Part shown: positions 42,320-51,480 of the stretch, in pieces
How positions within the stretch are numbered: the stretch's first letter is position 1
Layout of the letters: every line of letters begins with the position of its first letter
Assembly (NCBI GenBank): GCA_964562165.1
Contig: CAZLRZ010000002.1
Location: 1 to 57,691 of the forward strand
Reading direction: 5' to 3'
Origin: JAKQLP01 sp964562165
GTDB lineage: Bacteria > Patescibacteriota > Dojkabacteria > B142 > OLB20
Length of the DNA stretch: 57,691 bases
Notes under the pieces: generated by a model
Database searches by the model: none
What the model was told of the DNA's origin: nothing
The model's input: only the letters and a program-made list of their open reading frames with translations
Position numbers and translations under genes: made by a program

Positions 42320-42962
42320 ATTAAAAACACAAAAAATTGCTTTGAAATTCTTTGTAAACATCATACTACCCTTTGTGTTGGCCTATAACGTTTATAATAT
42401 TTTCGCTTTATCGAATGTCAATGTACAAAAAGAAACTTCTGTGCCCAAGGTAAAAAGCGGATATATACAAAATACTGACGAAGTTATATTTCTAAAACAA
42501 AATTCTTATGTAGAGGTTAGCTATCTGGATTATCGTGCCTTTGTATTAGATAAATATTTTGAGAAGTACAACTCCCCCTTAATTGGCTTTGGAAATACTT
42601 TTGTTGAAGCCTGTGATAAATACGGATCACCAAAAGACTGCACCTTTCTACCGGCCATTGCTTATGTTGAAACTAAACTTTGTACAAAAGCCAGTTCTTT
42701 GAAACAATTCAATTGTTGGGGGTGGGGTGGTTCAGGCGAAAACAGGATAATATTTTCAAGCTTTTACGATTCTATCGATACAATTACAAGAAAAATGGTA
42801 ACTGGTTATGGGGTTAAGAATTTAAACAATCCCTATAAATTAGTTGGAACTTATTGTGGGCCGGATTGTAACCCCTATTGGGCAAGTTCTGTAGAAAGAG
42901 AGCAGAAAGCAATCAATAAATTAGCTTTGGACTTAAAATTACCACCAATGTTCAATGAGTAA
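42312..42962 (+). CDS. Exported cysteine-rich lysozyme/glucosaminidase-like protein
   Basis: A 216-residue protein beginning at MNKLKTQKIALKFFVN (ATG at 42312, overlapping the TPR stop); the frame is open for 36 more bases upstream but those lie inside the TPR gene. An anchor or signal (NIILPFVLAYNVYNIFAL) is followed by a linker and a domain with TFVEACDKYGSPKDCTFLPA and IAYVETKLC, where a Glu is placed as in lytic transglycosylases, then FNCWGWGGSGEN. Six or more cysteines (also YCGPDC) suggest disulfides, and a DsbA-like protein is encoded at 49390. Probably wall-cleaving; exact family not certain. Confidence 0.65.
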   Translation: MNKLKTQKIALKFFVNIILPFVLAYNVYNIFALSNVNVQKETSVPKVKSGYIQNTDEVIFLKQNSYVEVSYLDYRAFVLDKYFEKYNSPLIGFGNTFVEACDKYGSPKDCTFLPAIAYVETKLCTKASSLKQFNCWGWGGSGENRIIFSSFYDSIDTITRKMVTGYGVKNLNNPYKLVGTYCGPDCNPYWASSVEREQKAINKLALDLKLPPMFNE

Positions 42963-44322
42963 AATAAAAAGGTTATTCATTCCTTGTCCAGAAAACAAAT
43001 ATCATCCTTATCTTATAAGATCGCCCTTTCTTTCTTTATATCTGATTTTCATACTTGTTTTTAATTTGATTTTCTTAAATACGAGTATGGTGAATACTCG
43101 CGCTGCTGTCGATTTTACTTCTCTTTACCGTTTGCATAATCAGGTTAGAAAAGAAAACGGTTTAGCTCCATTATCAATAAACAGTCTTTTAATTAATAGC
43201 GCTAAAGAAAAGGCACAAGCGATGCTTGAAGCTGATTGCTGGTCACATTACTGTCCTGATGGAAAATCTCCATGGGATTTTTTTGATGATTCAGGCTATG
43301 TATATTTATATGCAGGTGAAAACTTGGCCGAAGGTTTTGAAAACAATGACGGTGTGATGAATGCGTGGATGAATAGCTTGACTCATAAAGAAAACATTTT
43401 AAATGATCAATTTACTGAAATTGGTATCGGTTTTGCCTATGGCAAATATCAGGGAATAAACAATAACACAGTTATAGTTGTTCATTTTGGAGCTAGATAC
43501 AATGAAGTATCAAATTTTATTCCTGATAATTCAGATTCTGCAAATAAGATTTCATCTGACTTAACTATAGACAAACCAGAAAATGGGAGCATTCTAAATA
43601 TTACGGATTTTGAAATATCAGGAAAGGCAAAGGCAGTAAGCAAAATTGAACTCATTAGTAATGGACAAGTAATAGGTAATGTCGAAGCCCAGGGAGACAA
43701 TTTTACATTTAGGTCGCCTGAAAGTTTTATGGTTGAACAGGAATATTTACTTCAGGCTGAAGGCGTTGATGTTAATGGTGCTACTGTTTCATCAAATATC
43801 ACAAACTTTTTAATTGACTTAACTCCTCCTGAATTGAAAGTTGAAAACATCAGCTACAACAATGGAATCCTTCTTATATCAAATACAACTGCAGAGAAAA
43901 TTGAAATTGTAAGTTTAAATAAAAAGTTCGAAAATTTGGGCGAAAACAATTGGCAAATTAATATTTCTGAAGAGGATTTAAGTAATATTGAATTCATATC
44001 AATAATAGCTAGTGATAAGGCCGGAAACACAAAGGTTCTAGATATCCCAACCAGTTCCCTTTCATCTTTAATTACTTCGCAAAATCTTTTTGACGTATCG
44101 AAAATTGATGTTAAAGCAAATCCAAGGTTGCAAGTTAACTTGTCTTTTTCAATTTTTCTGAGTTTTCTATTTGGACTAGATTTCTACGTACTTAATAAAT
44201 CCGGTAATACAGGTTTAGTTAATAAAAATTCCGCTTTGAATTTCGCGATTTTCGCGATAGTTCTAATATTGAGTTTACTATCAAATTTAGACGGGAATAT
44301 TTTAGTTGGGATGAAAACTTGA
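42955..44322 (+). CDS. Exported CAP (SCP/PR1)-domain protein with Ig-like region
   Basis: A 455-residue protein. An N-terminal signal-anchor (about 20-45) is followed by a CAP domain at about 55-185: RLHNQVRKENGLAPLSIN, a His in CWSHYCPDGKSPWDFF flanked by two cysteines, YAGENLAEGF and NAWMNSLTHKENIL, all CAP hallmarks. Residues 195-360 resemble Ig-like surface domains (DKPENGSILNITDFEISG). One or two membrane helices close the protein (ILSLLSNLDG region). CAP proteins are exported and associate with envelopes; their molecular role in bacteria is not settled. It overlaps the lysozyme-like gene by 8 bases. Confidence 0.9.
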   Translation: MSKIKRLFIPCPENKYHPYLIRSPFLSLYLIFILVFNLIFLNTSMVNTRAAVDFTSLYRLHNQVRKENGLAPLSINSLLINSAKEKAQAMLEADCWSHYCPDGKSPWDFFDDSGYVYLYAGENLAEGFENNDGVMNAWMNSLTHKENILNDQFTEIGIGFAYGKYQGINNNTVIVVHFGARYNEVSNFIPDNSDSANKISSDLTIDKPENGSILNITDFEISGKAKAVSKIELISNGQVIGNVEAQGDNFTFRSPESFMVEQEYLLQAEGVDVNGATVSSNITNFLIDLTPPELKVENISYNNGILLISNTTAEKIEIVSLNKKFENLGENNWQINISEEDLSNIEFISIIASDKAGNTKVLDIPTSSLSSLITSQNLFDVSKIDVKANPRLQVNLSFSIFLSFLFGLDFYVLNKSGNTGLVNKNSALNFAIFAIVLILSLLSNLDGNILVGMKT

Positions 44323-44329
44323 TTTAATA

Positions 44330-45106
44330 ATGAAACCTATTTCTGTTAACAACCTTTTATTATCCTTGATCAGTCTGGAGATTTTGGCTTTGAGTTTTCG
44401 GCATAATATTGAAATAGTTGCAATCCTAACTGTAGCTCAAATTGTAATTTTTCTAGCAAAGATCTCAATTGATAGCTCAGTTTATAAGCAAGATAAGCAG
44501 TTAATGCTCCCAATTGAAGAAAAGGCACACAGTTTTCATAATGTGTTTAACCATTATGTTTTACCTATAACACAAATTATTGTTCTTAATACATTCCTTT
44601 TAACTTACCAATCCTACATAACTTATTTGATTCAGATTGGATTAAATGTGTTTTTGTTCTTTTATATCTATAAAAATATTGATGCTTGGTTTAAAAATAA
44701 ATTCATTGTAGAAGCACATACACATTACGTATACGATATTATTTCGTTGTTTATTCTTTTTAATACTTTCTGGACTGGTGAGATTTTTATAAACTCATAC
44801 GAATCATTGAGGCTAATGGTTTTAATTTTATTTATACTTCTAATATTCGCTTTATTTTTCACTCTTATTCGATACGGGATTTTGCATTTTAATAAAATAA
44901 ACCTTGCGTACTTTTTAATTAATATTTTGTTTTTTGTAGCAGGTATATTACTATGGGGTGTAAGTCTGAGGTTGGCCTTAATGGTGACATACAGCTACTA
45001 CCTTACTCTTTCGCTGTTGCATCATTATCTTAATGCTGATTTTAAATGGGGAGTCGTTTTTGAATATGTTATACTTACAAGTATTATAGTCCTTTTAATA
45101 ATTTAA
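44330..45106 (+). CDS. Polytopic membrane protein, unknown family
   Basis: A 258-residue protein with about seven hydrophobic helices and only short loops, for example VAILTVAQIVIFLAKI, YITYLIQIGLNVFLFFYIYK and LLIFALFFTLIRYGIL. Two histidine-containing stretches (VEAHTHYVYDI and LLHHYLNADFKWG) stand out and could bind metal or heme. I recognise no family. It starts 7 bases after the CAP gene and is probably its operon partner, while the next gene has its own promoter. Confidence 0.75.
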   Translation: MKPISVNNLLLSLISLEILALSFRHNIEIVAILTVAQIVIFLAKISIDSSVYKQDKQLMLPIEEKAHSFHNVFNHYVLPITQIIVLNTFLLTYQSYITYLIQIGLNVFLFFYIYKNIDAWFKNKFIVEAHTHYVYDIISLFILFNTFWTGEIFINSYESLRLMVLILFILLIFALFFTLIRYGILHFNKINLAYFLINILFFVAGILLWGVSLRLALMVTYSYYLTLSLLHHYLNADFKWGVVFEYVILTSIIVLLII

Positions 45107-45111
45107 TTTTT

Positions 45112-45117
45112 TATAAT
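45112..45117 (+). promoter_or_regulatory. -10 element (TATAAT) six bases before the start codon
   Basis: A perfect TATAAT followed by six A/T bases and the ATG at 45124. The hibernation-factor mRNA is predicted to be leaderless. No convincing -35. Confidence 0.6.
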
Positions 45118-45123
45118 TAAAAA

Positions 45124-45696
45124 ATGTTAAAAGTTAACTTCCAAGTTAGGATCCCAAACTTTACAGAGGCAACACAAGAATACATTACCGAAAGAGTTCA
45201 AAAGCTTGCAAAATTTTCCAAAGATTTCTCACAAATAACAATAAAAATCGATCAAGAGAATAATGTCGATAGTGCCCAACCGGTCTATAAACTAGAAGCT
45301 GATATTAAAATGCCTAAAGCCTTTATTAAGGTTCAACAAATTGGCCAAAATATCAATAACACAATTGACGAAATGATACTTCCTTTAACAACAAAAATTC
45401 AACGTTACTCTAGCCAAAAAGAAAGGTGGGCAAAGCATAAGGAATGGAAGATGGAACAAATCGATGAGGTTGAACTTCCAAAAATTGAAGATGATTCCAC
45501 TCCAATTAATTATGTTCCAAAAATAAGAAGAAAAATTTATGAAGATGATAGTCCCCTTAACCCTGCAGAAGCAATTGAAAAAATGGAATTATTAGGACAT
45601 GATTCTTTTATGTTTAAAAATATTGAAAACATGAAATATGCAATGATTTATCGCAGAAAGTCCGGTGGATATGGTATGATTCAACCTGAACATTAA
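45124..45696 (+). CDS. hpf: Long-form ribosome hibernation promoting factor
   Basis: A 190-residue protein with the two domains of long HPF. Residues 1-105 are the RaiA/HPF fold that fills the decoding centre (FQVRIPNFTEATQEYITERV; SQITIKIDQENNV). After a charged linker, residues about 135-190 are the dimerising tail that joins two ribosomes (NPAEAIEKMELLGHDSFMFK, then AMIYRRKSGGYGMIQP). It stores 70S ribosomes as 100S dimers in stasis. A TATAAT box directly before the ATG suggests a leaderless mRNA of its own. Confidence 0.93.
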   Translation: MLKVNFQVRIPNFTEATQEYITERVQKLAKFSKDFSQITIKIDQENNVDSAQPVYKLEADIKMPKAFIKVQQIGQNINNTIDEMILPLTTKIQRYSSQKERWAKHKEWKMEQIDEVELPKIEDDSTPINYVPKIRRKIYEDDSPLNPAEAIEKMELLGHDSFMFKNIENMKYAMIYRRKSGGYGMIQPEH

Positions 45697-45702
45697 AAAA
45701 AT

Positions 45703-46326
45703 ATGGAAAGAAAATTCAAACCTAAAAAGAAAGAGTATAGATTGTTTATATCATTCGATCTTCCTGATGAGGTTAAAAGACAATTAAATAACAATACAAG
45801 AATATTCTTACACGAAGCTAGGAACTTTAGATTTGTCACTTTAGAACAAATGCACCTAACGGTAAAGTTTTTAGGTAGAAATGTAAGTGATCATTCAATT
45901 AAAAAAATAGTTGAGGTTTTAAAAGAGATTGCTTTAAAGACTTATCCTATTACTCTTGCCATTAAAGAATTGCGATTTGGCTTTCCACATCAGACAATCC
46001 CCCAAATCCTTTTTTACAATGTTGATGGCACACCCGAATTAAATGCTTTTTATAAAGAAGTCGGTATACGAATTAAAAGGCTTGATTTACCCGATGTAAT
46101 ACCTACTGCTTATATGAAAAAGGATGTTTACCATATTACATTAGGAAGGTTAAAGCATCAGCAAAATAGAAGCTTTGGAAGGCAAGTTAAAACGATTATT
46201 AAAGGATTTGAACTAGAACCGGTTGAATTTACTGTAAACGAATTTACAATTATTAAAAGTGATATTGAAGGTGGAATGGGTCCTAAATATACCTACCTTC
46301 ATAAATTCCCTTTAATTTCAAAATAA
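45703..46326 (+). CDS. thpR: 2'-5' RNA ligase / RNA 2',3'-cyclic phosphodiesterase (2H family)
   Basis: A 207-residue 2H phosphoesterase. The paired motifs are HLTVKFLG (about residue 46) and HITLGRLK (about residue 145), giving the two H-x-T-x catalytic signatures. RLFISFDLPDEVKRQLNN is the usual family start. It hydrolyses 2',3'-cyclic phosphate ends of RNA; the cellular role is not established. The gene begins 6 bases after hpf and is likely in the same transcript. Confidence 0.9.
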   Translation: MERKFKPKKKEYRLFISFDLPDEVKRQLNNNTRIFLHEARNFRFVTLEQMHLTVKFLGRNVSDHSIKKIVEVLKEIALKTYPITLAIKELRFGFPHQTIPQILFYNVDGTPELNAFYKEVGIRIKRLDLPDVIPTAYMKKDVYHITLGRLKHQQNRSFGRQVKTIIKGFELEPVEFTVNEFTIIKSDIEGGMGPKYTYLHKFPLISK

Positions 46327-46329
46327 ACA

Positions 46330-46548
46330 ATGAAGTTCCCTTCTAGATTAATCTTTTTTTTCATTATAGCTTTTGTCGTTGTTATAGTTATTATTGGGAG
46401 TCTTGCTTCAATCTACCAGCTTATAACAAAACAAAAATATTCAGACTCAATAATTGCCAAAAATGTCCACACATATACTGAAAGCCATATTGAGTTTAAT
46501 AAAAAAGAGGATAATGCTAAAATTAATTACAATTTCACATTAAATTGA
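46330..46548 (+). CDS. Small single-helix membrane protein
   Basis: A 72-residue protein: one N-terminal helix (LIFFFIIAFVVVIVIIGSLA) and a polar tail. It begins 3 bases after the ligase-like gene, which supports a real gene, and lies immediately upstream of the secA promoter. No family is recognised. It could be an envelope or secretion accessory subunit but nothing shows this. Confidence 0.6.
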   Translation: MKFPSRLIFFFIIAFVVVIVIIGSLASIYQLITKQKYSDSIIAKNVHTYTESHIEFNKKEDNAKINYNFTLN

Positions 46549-46559
46549 TAGAATAGGTT

Positions 46560-46588
46560 TTGACTTTAATTTTGTTCAATTATTATAG
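46560..46588 (+). promoter_or_regulatory. Probable secA promoter
   Basis: TTGACT at 46560-46565, a 17-base spacer and TTATAG at 46583-46588, almost touching the ATG at 46591. Transcription would start at or inside the first codons, so either the mRNA is leaderless or the true -10 is the nearby TATTAT at 46581-46586. Moderate support. Confidence 0.4.
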
Positions 46589-46590
46589 CC

Positions 46591-49380
46591 ATGTTCAATT
46601 TCTTCAAAAGATTTTCTGATCCCAATACTAAAGCTTTAGATGCTGTTCAACCCATTGTAAATCAAATCCTTGATTTAGAACCTGAAATTTCCAAGATGGA
46701 ACTTGATGATATGAAAAAAGAAGTTGAGGGCTATAGACTTGAACTTAAAGAGTTGATCTCAAAACTTCCCGAAAATGCTTTTGATAATATTAAAAAATCT
46801 AGTGAAACTTCTAAAGAAGAGAAGGCCGTTTATAACAAACTCCAAGAATATATGCCAAGAGTGTTTGGTTTTTTACGCGAAATTAATAATAGGAAATTTG
46901 GCAAAAAGCACTTCCCAGTTCAACTATTAGCTTCAATCATTTTAGCTCAAGGTAATAAATTGACCGAACTAAAAACAGGAGAAGGTAAAACACAGGTCTT
47001 TCATTTACCGGCAGCACTTTATGGATTAACCGGAAGAGGCTCACATGTTGTTACTGTTAATGATTATTTAGCACGTAGAGATGGAGAATACGCAGGGCAC
47101 GCAATGGCCGACTTAGGAATTTCCGTAGGTATTATTACTCCTCAAGCATCATACAAATTTATCCCTGATGATAAACTCGAAGAATTTAAAGGAAAAGAAG
47201 GTGTTCAAGAAAGACAAAAAATAAACGTTGCAAGTCTATCAGATATGCATGGAGTTAACCTAGTGGAATGTCCAAAATCCGAGGCCTACAAACAAGATGT
47301 TGTTTACGGAACAAATAATGAATTTGGCTTTGATTATTTAAGGGATAATATGGTTTATAAGTCCGTTGATCGTGCCCAAAGAGAACTTTACTATTGTATA
47401 GTTGACGAAGCTGATTCAATTTTAATTGACGAAGCAAGGACTCCTCTTATTATTTCTGCTCCGGCAGAAGATTCAAATGATCTTTACGTAAAGTTTGCGC
47501 AAATCGCAAAAAAACTTACTCCAGACACGCATTATATTCTTGATGAAAAAGCTCACTCAGTAACCTTAACAGAAGAAGGTATTACTTATGTTGAAGGCTT
47601 ACTTGGTATTAATAATATCTGGGAAGACTATCAATATGCGCATCACTTAGATAATGCCCTAAAAGCTTTAGCAATGTTTAAAAACAATGAGGAATATATT
47701 GTAAAAGATGGCGAAGTTTTAATAGTGGATGAATTTACAGGTAGAATCCTACCTGGTAGAAGATATTCCGAAGGACTGCATCAAGCTATTGAAGCAAAAG
47801 AAGGCGTTGAGATTAAAAAAGAATCCAAAACTTTAGCTACAATAACTTTTCAGAATTACTTTAGGATTTATAAAATTCTATCCGGCGGTTCTGGAACTAT
47901 TCTTACAGAGGCCGAAGAATTCTCAAAGATCTACAAAGTTGATTCTTATGTTATCCCTACAAACAAACCAAATATTAGAAAAGATAAAACCGATTTAATC
48001 TATAAAAATAAAAAGGCGAAATTTGATGCGGTTGTTGAAGAAATAATTTCAATTAATAAAACTGGTCAACCAATGTTAGTAGGTACTACTACCATTGAAG
48101 ATTCAGAATATCTTTCATCACAATTAGACAAACGTGGTGTAACGCACGAGGTTTTAAATGCAAAATTTCACGAAAGAGAAGCTGCTATTGTATCTCAGGC
48201 AGGTAAAATGAATAGCGTTACCGTCGCAACAAATATGGCAGGTAGAGGTACTGATATCCCCCTAGAAGATGGTGTTAAGGAAGTTGGAGGGCTTCATATT
48301 ATTGGTACTCAAAGGCACGAGGCTCGTAGAGTTGATAATCAACTCCGAGGTAGATCCGGTAGACAGGGAGATCCTGGAAGCACCCAGTTCTTTGTAGCTC
48401 TGGATGATGAAATTATGCGTATTCAAGGTGGTGATATGGTTAAAAAGTTTATGGATATGACAAATATTCCTGATGATATGCCGATTCAAAGCCCCTTGAT
48501 CTCCAAAGCCATTGAAAATGCTCAAAAGAAAATGGAGGGCTACCATTTTGATATTAGAAAAAGAGTTGTTGAATACGACGATGTAGTCAATCAACAAAGA
48601 GAAATCTTTTATGCAAAACGATTGAAACTTGTAAAACTTGATCAAAATGATGAATCTAAAAGCTTTATTAAGACAAGTCTCGAGGACAATTTAGAAAAAG
48701 AAGTTGATAAATTATTCTTCCCATACTATGAACTTAAATCCTTAAGTTCTGAAGATAAAAAGCAACTATTAAATGAATTAAAGTCTCTTTTCTCAACCTT
48801 TGATTTGAATAATAAAAACAACTTTGATTCCATTCTTAACAGCGACAAGTCCGTCCAGGATATGTTCACAGAAGTTAATGATGTAGCACATGGTTTATTA
48901 GAAAATAAAATTAAAGAACTAGAAAGTTCATTAGTTGATTTGTTTAAGATTACCAATCTTCAGATTATGGATGAGCTTTGGACTGATCATTTAGATGTAA
49001 TGACAGATCTTCGAGAAGGTATTGGGCTTAGGGGATATGCACAAAAAGATCCTTTGGTTGAATACAAAAACGAGGCTTTTACAATTTTTGAAAAATTCGT
49101 TGACCAAATTAATTCACAAGCATTAATTAGATTTTTAAAAATTAAAGCAGTAAAACAACCTGAACCTACAAAAACTATTCAAACAAATGTTGAACAAATT
49201 ACGGATTTACTAACTGGTTCGCGAGAAATGTCTGCTGCCGGAGCTTCTAAAGGGAGTGGAGCTAAAATAAAGGTAGCAAATAAATACGCTGAAATTGGTA
49301 GAAATGACCTATGTCCTTGCGGATCAGGTCTTAAATACAAAAAATGCGGATTAATTAAATCTCCTAAACACAGAGTTTAA
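46591..49380 (+). CDS. secA: Preprotein translocase ATPase SecA
   Basis: A 929-residue SecA, the motor of the Sec export channel. Segments in order: LKTGEGKTQVFHLPAALYGL (Walker A), VVTVNDYLARRDGEYAGH, NNEFGFDYLRDNMVY, VDEADSILIDEARTPLIIS (DEAD box), NMAGRGTDIPL and RRVDNQLRGRSGRQGDPGST. An insertion rich in Lys/Glu (around residues 195-215) lengthens the first ATPase domain. The C-terminal SEC-C motif CPCGSGLKYKKCG has three cysteines but Gly where a fourth ligand (Cys or His) is usual. It serves the many exported proteins in this window. Confidence 0.97.
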   Translation: MFNFFKRFSDPNTKALDAVQPIVNQILDLEPEISKMELDDMKKEVEGYRLELKELISKLPENAFDNIKKSSETSKEEKAVYNKLQEYMPRVFGFLREINNRKFGKKHFPVQLLASIILAQGNKLTELKTGEGKTQVFHLPAALYGLTGRGSHVVTVNDYLARRDGEYAGHAMADLGISVGIITPQASYKFIPDDKLEEFKGKEGVQERQKINVASLSDMHGVNLVECPKSEAYKQDVVYGTNNEFGFDYLRDNMVYKSVDRAQRELYYCIVDEADSILIDEARTPLIISAPAEDSNDLYVKFAQIAKKLTPDTHYILDEKAHSVTLTEEGITYVEGLLGINNIWEDYQYAHHLDNALKALAMFKNNEEYIVKDGEVLIVDEFTGRILPGRRYSEGLHQAIEAKEGVEIKKESKTLATITFQNYFRIYKILSGGSGTILTEAEEFSKIYKVDSYVIPTNKPNIRKDKTDLIYKNKKAKFDAVVEEIISINKTGQPMLVGTTTIEDSEYLSSQLDKRGVTHEVLNAKFHEREAAIVSQAGKMNSVTVATNMAGRGTDIPLEDGVKEVGGLHIIGTQRHEARRVDNQLRGRSGRQGDPGSTQFFVALDDEIMRIQGGDMVKKFMDMTNIPDDMPIQSPLISKAIENAQKKMEGYHFDIRKRVVEYDDVVNQQREIFYAKRLKLVKLDQNDESKSFIKTSLEDNLEKEVDKLFFPYYELKSLSSEDKKQLLNELKSLFSTFDLNNKNNFDSILNSDKSVQDMFTEVNDVAHGLLENKIKELESSLVDLFKITNLQIMDELWTDHLDVMTDLREGIGLRGYAQKDPLVEYKNEAFTIFEKFVDQINSQALIRFLKIKAVKQPEPTKTIQTNVEQITDLLTGSREMSAAGASKGSGAKIKVANKYAEIGRNDLCPCGSGLKYKKCGLIKSPKHRV

Positions 49381-49389
49381 AGCTCGAGT

Positions 49390-49986
49390 TTATTTAACTC
49401 TATTAATTAACTCTTGGATCTTGGCTCTTAGAACGATCTCTGGATTGTCATCGGCTTTGAATATTACTCTATCACCGTTTATGTAAAATGTTGGAGTAGC
49501 ATTTATTCCTCTATTTTGACCTTCTGTCATATCTGCATTAACTTTATCAATTGTCTCTTGGCTATTTAAATCCACTGTAAATTTTGTAATATCAAGATTC
49601 AATTCTACAGCATATTTTACTAAGTCTGTTTCGAGTTGATTTTCTTGATTATTGAATAGTAGGTCAGAATATTCGTTGAATTTATCTTGATTGCCAGCAG
49701 CTATAGCTGCTTGATGAGCAATCTTAACATTTGGGTGTAATTCTAATAAAGGATAGTTTACAAATCGGTAATCGACATTATCCGAAAATTCGGAAACTAT
49801 AGTTTTAATTACGGGGTGATATAAGGCGCAATAAGGACATTGGAAATCTGTGAATTCCTCTACTTTTATAGGAAGTGTTACAGGAGCTTCTTCTTTGTGA
49901 AATATAAAAGTAAGTCCTATTAAAACAAAAATTCCTACCAAAACTGAAATTATAATTAACTTCATTGAACTATTGTCGTTGTTCAT
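49390..49986 (-). CDS. Membrane-anchored DsbA-like thiol-disulfide oxidoreductase
   Basis: A 198-residue protein with an N-terminal helix (KLIIISVLVGIFVLIGLTFI) and a thioredoxin fold of the DsbA type. The active site is CPYC (FTDFQCPYCALYH), and the cis-proline loop is NATPTFYINGD. It should make or rearrange disulfides in exported proteins such as the cysteine-rich lysozyme-like and CAP proteins. No DsbB or VKOR partner is in the window. It is convergent with secA, 9 bases apart, and divergent from trpS. Confidence 0.92.
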   Translation of the reverse strand: MNNDNSSMKLIIISVLVGIFVLIGLTFIFHKEEAPVTLPIKVEEFTDFQCPYCALYHPVIKTIVSEFSDNVDYRFVNYPLLELHPNVKIAHQAAIAAGNQDKFNEYSDLLFNNQENQLETDLVKYAVELNLDITKFTVDLNSQETIDKVNADMTEGQNRGINATPTFYINGDRVIFKADDNPEIVLRAKIQELINRVK

Positions 49987-50108
49987 TTAAAAAAATTAAA
50001 GATTAAGAATTAACAATTATATATGGCCGAGATGTTTTTTTACAAGACTTGCCCTATTAATCTATGTTAATATCATATCGTATATTAAGTATTAAATACT
50101 TTTAAATA

Positions 50109-51101
50109 ATGAAACGAATATTATCTGGGATAACTCCTAGCGGATCAAAGCTACATATTGGTAATTATTTTGGGGCTGTTAAGCCTCAAATTGATTTTCA
50201 GAATTCTGGAGATCAAACCTTATATTTTGTATCCGATTTGCACGCCTTAACAACTGTAAAAGATAAGAAAATACTTGAAGATAATATTAGAAATGTAATA
50301 TTAGATTATTTGGCTCTAGGCGTTGATCCTCAAAAAACAATTTTCTTTAGGCAATCAGATGTTTCAGAACATTCTGAACTAGCGATAGTCTTAGCTAACT
50401 ATATATCCTTTGCTCAAATGCAAAGAATGCACGCTTACAAAGATAAATTATCAAAAGTTTCTGATGCCGATATAAATATGGGATTATTCAATTATCCAAT
50501 ACTAATGGCTGCAGATATTCTTTTATATAACGTTGACGGGGTTCCTGTGGGTGAAGATCAAAGACAGCATGTAGAACTCACAAGAGATATTGCTGATAAT
50601 TTTAACAAAATGGTTAAACAAGATTATTTTAAAAAACCTGTGCCAATAATTTCTAAAGAAGTTGGAAAGATTATAGGAACCGATGGTAAAAGAAAGATGA
50701 GTAAATCTTTAGGTAATATTATTGGTATTTTTGAAGATGAGGCCGTAATTAAAAAACAGATAATGTCTTGCTATACAGACCCAAACAGAATCAAAGCTAC
50801 AGACCCTGGTGTTGTCGAAGGTAATCCAGTATTCATATACCATGATTTACTAAATCAAAATACTGAAGAAGTTAATGATTTAAAGTCTCGTTACTTAAAG
50901 GGAACTGTTGGTGATGTAGAAGTAAAAGAGAAGCTATATAAGGCACATTTAGAATATTTTAAAGAAGAGAGGGCTTTGAGAAAAAAGCTGGAAAACGATC
51001 CTAAACTCATTGAAAAGATACTAGAATCGGGCACATTACGAGCTAAGGAAATAGCTTCGTTAACAATTAAAGAAGTTTTTAAAATTGTTGGCTTATCATA
51101 A
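50109..51101 (+). CDS. trpS: Tryptophanyl-tRNA synthetase
   Basis: A 330-residue class I synthetase of normal length. The HIGH-type site is SGSKLHIGNYFGAV and the KMSKS loop is GKRKMSKSLGN. Other family segments are YFVSDLHALTT, NYPILMAADILLYNVD and VPVGEDQRQHVELTRDIA. It charges tRNA-Trp. The ATG lies in an A/T-rich stretch with no Shine-Dalgarno sequence. Confidence 0.97.
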   Translation: MKRILSGITPSGSKLHIGNYFGAVKPQIDFQNSGDQTLYFVSDLHALTTVKDKKILEDNIRNVILDYLALGVDPQKTIFFRQSDVSEHSELAIVLANYISFAQMQRMHAYKDKLSKVSDADINMGLFNYPILMAADILLYNVDGVPVGEDQRQHVELTRDIADNFNKMVKQDYFKKPVPIISKEVGKIIGTDGKRKMSKSLGNIIGIFEDEAVIKKQIMSCYTDPNRIKATDPGVVEGNPVFIYHDLLNQNTEEVNDLKSRYLKGTVGDVEVKEKLYKAHLEYFKEERALRKKLENDPKLIEKILESGTLRAKEIASLTIKEVFKIVGLS

Positions 51102-51112
51102 ATAATTTGTGC

Positions 51113-51118
51113 TATAAT
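51113..51118 (+). promoter_or_regulatory. Extended -10 (TGC-TATAAT) of rpmB
   Basis: TGCTATAAT just after the trpS stop, with a possible TTGGCT -35 at 51088-51093 (19-base spacing). It gives a leader of about 54 nt, longer than others here, beginning with the short palindrome GACTTTTAAAGTC. Confidence 0.6.
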
Positions 51119-51178
51119 CATTTGACTTTTAAAGTCTAGTTAGGTAATATTCATTTTCATTAAGTAATATAAACAATC

Positions 51179-51427
51179 ATGTCAAGAATTTGTGCATTAA
51201 CAGGTAGAAAAGTGGCTTTTGGTCACAATATGAAGCATAGAAGAGGTTCTTCTGGTGGTGGTGGAGCTTGGAGATTTAGAGCACACAAAACTAATCGAAC
51301 ATGGATCCCTAATCTACGTAAGGTCAAAGTAAACTTCGAAGGTAAAGTCCAAACAATTACTATTTCTATGAAAGGCTACAAAGCTTTAAGGAAATTCGGT
51401 ATTGTTGATGGAGTTACATTAGCGTAA
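51179..51427 (+). CDS. rpmB: Ribosomal protein bL28
   Basis: An 82-residue L28 of the large subunit. SRICALTGRKVAFGHNMKHR and WIPNLRKVKVNFEG are the family signatures; a Gly/Ser insertion (GSSGGGG) lies between them. Only one cysteine (C5) is left of the zinc-ribbon pairs seen in the C+ form, so this is the zinc-free form. It has its own promoter and precedes a COG0523 metal-chaperone gene. Confidence 0.95.
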   Translation: MSRICALTGRKVAFGHNMKHRRGSSGGGGAWRFRAHKTNRTWIPNLRKVKVNFEGKVQTITISMKGYKALRKFGIVDGVTLA

Positions 51428-51480
51428 TATTCCCCAATTTATTGAAAATCTGCTATAACTAATATAGTTAAATTATTTTT

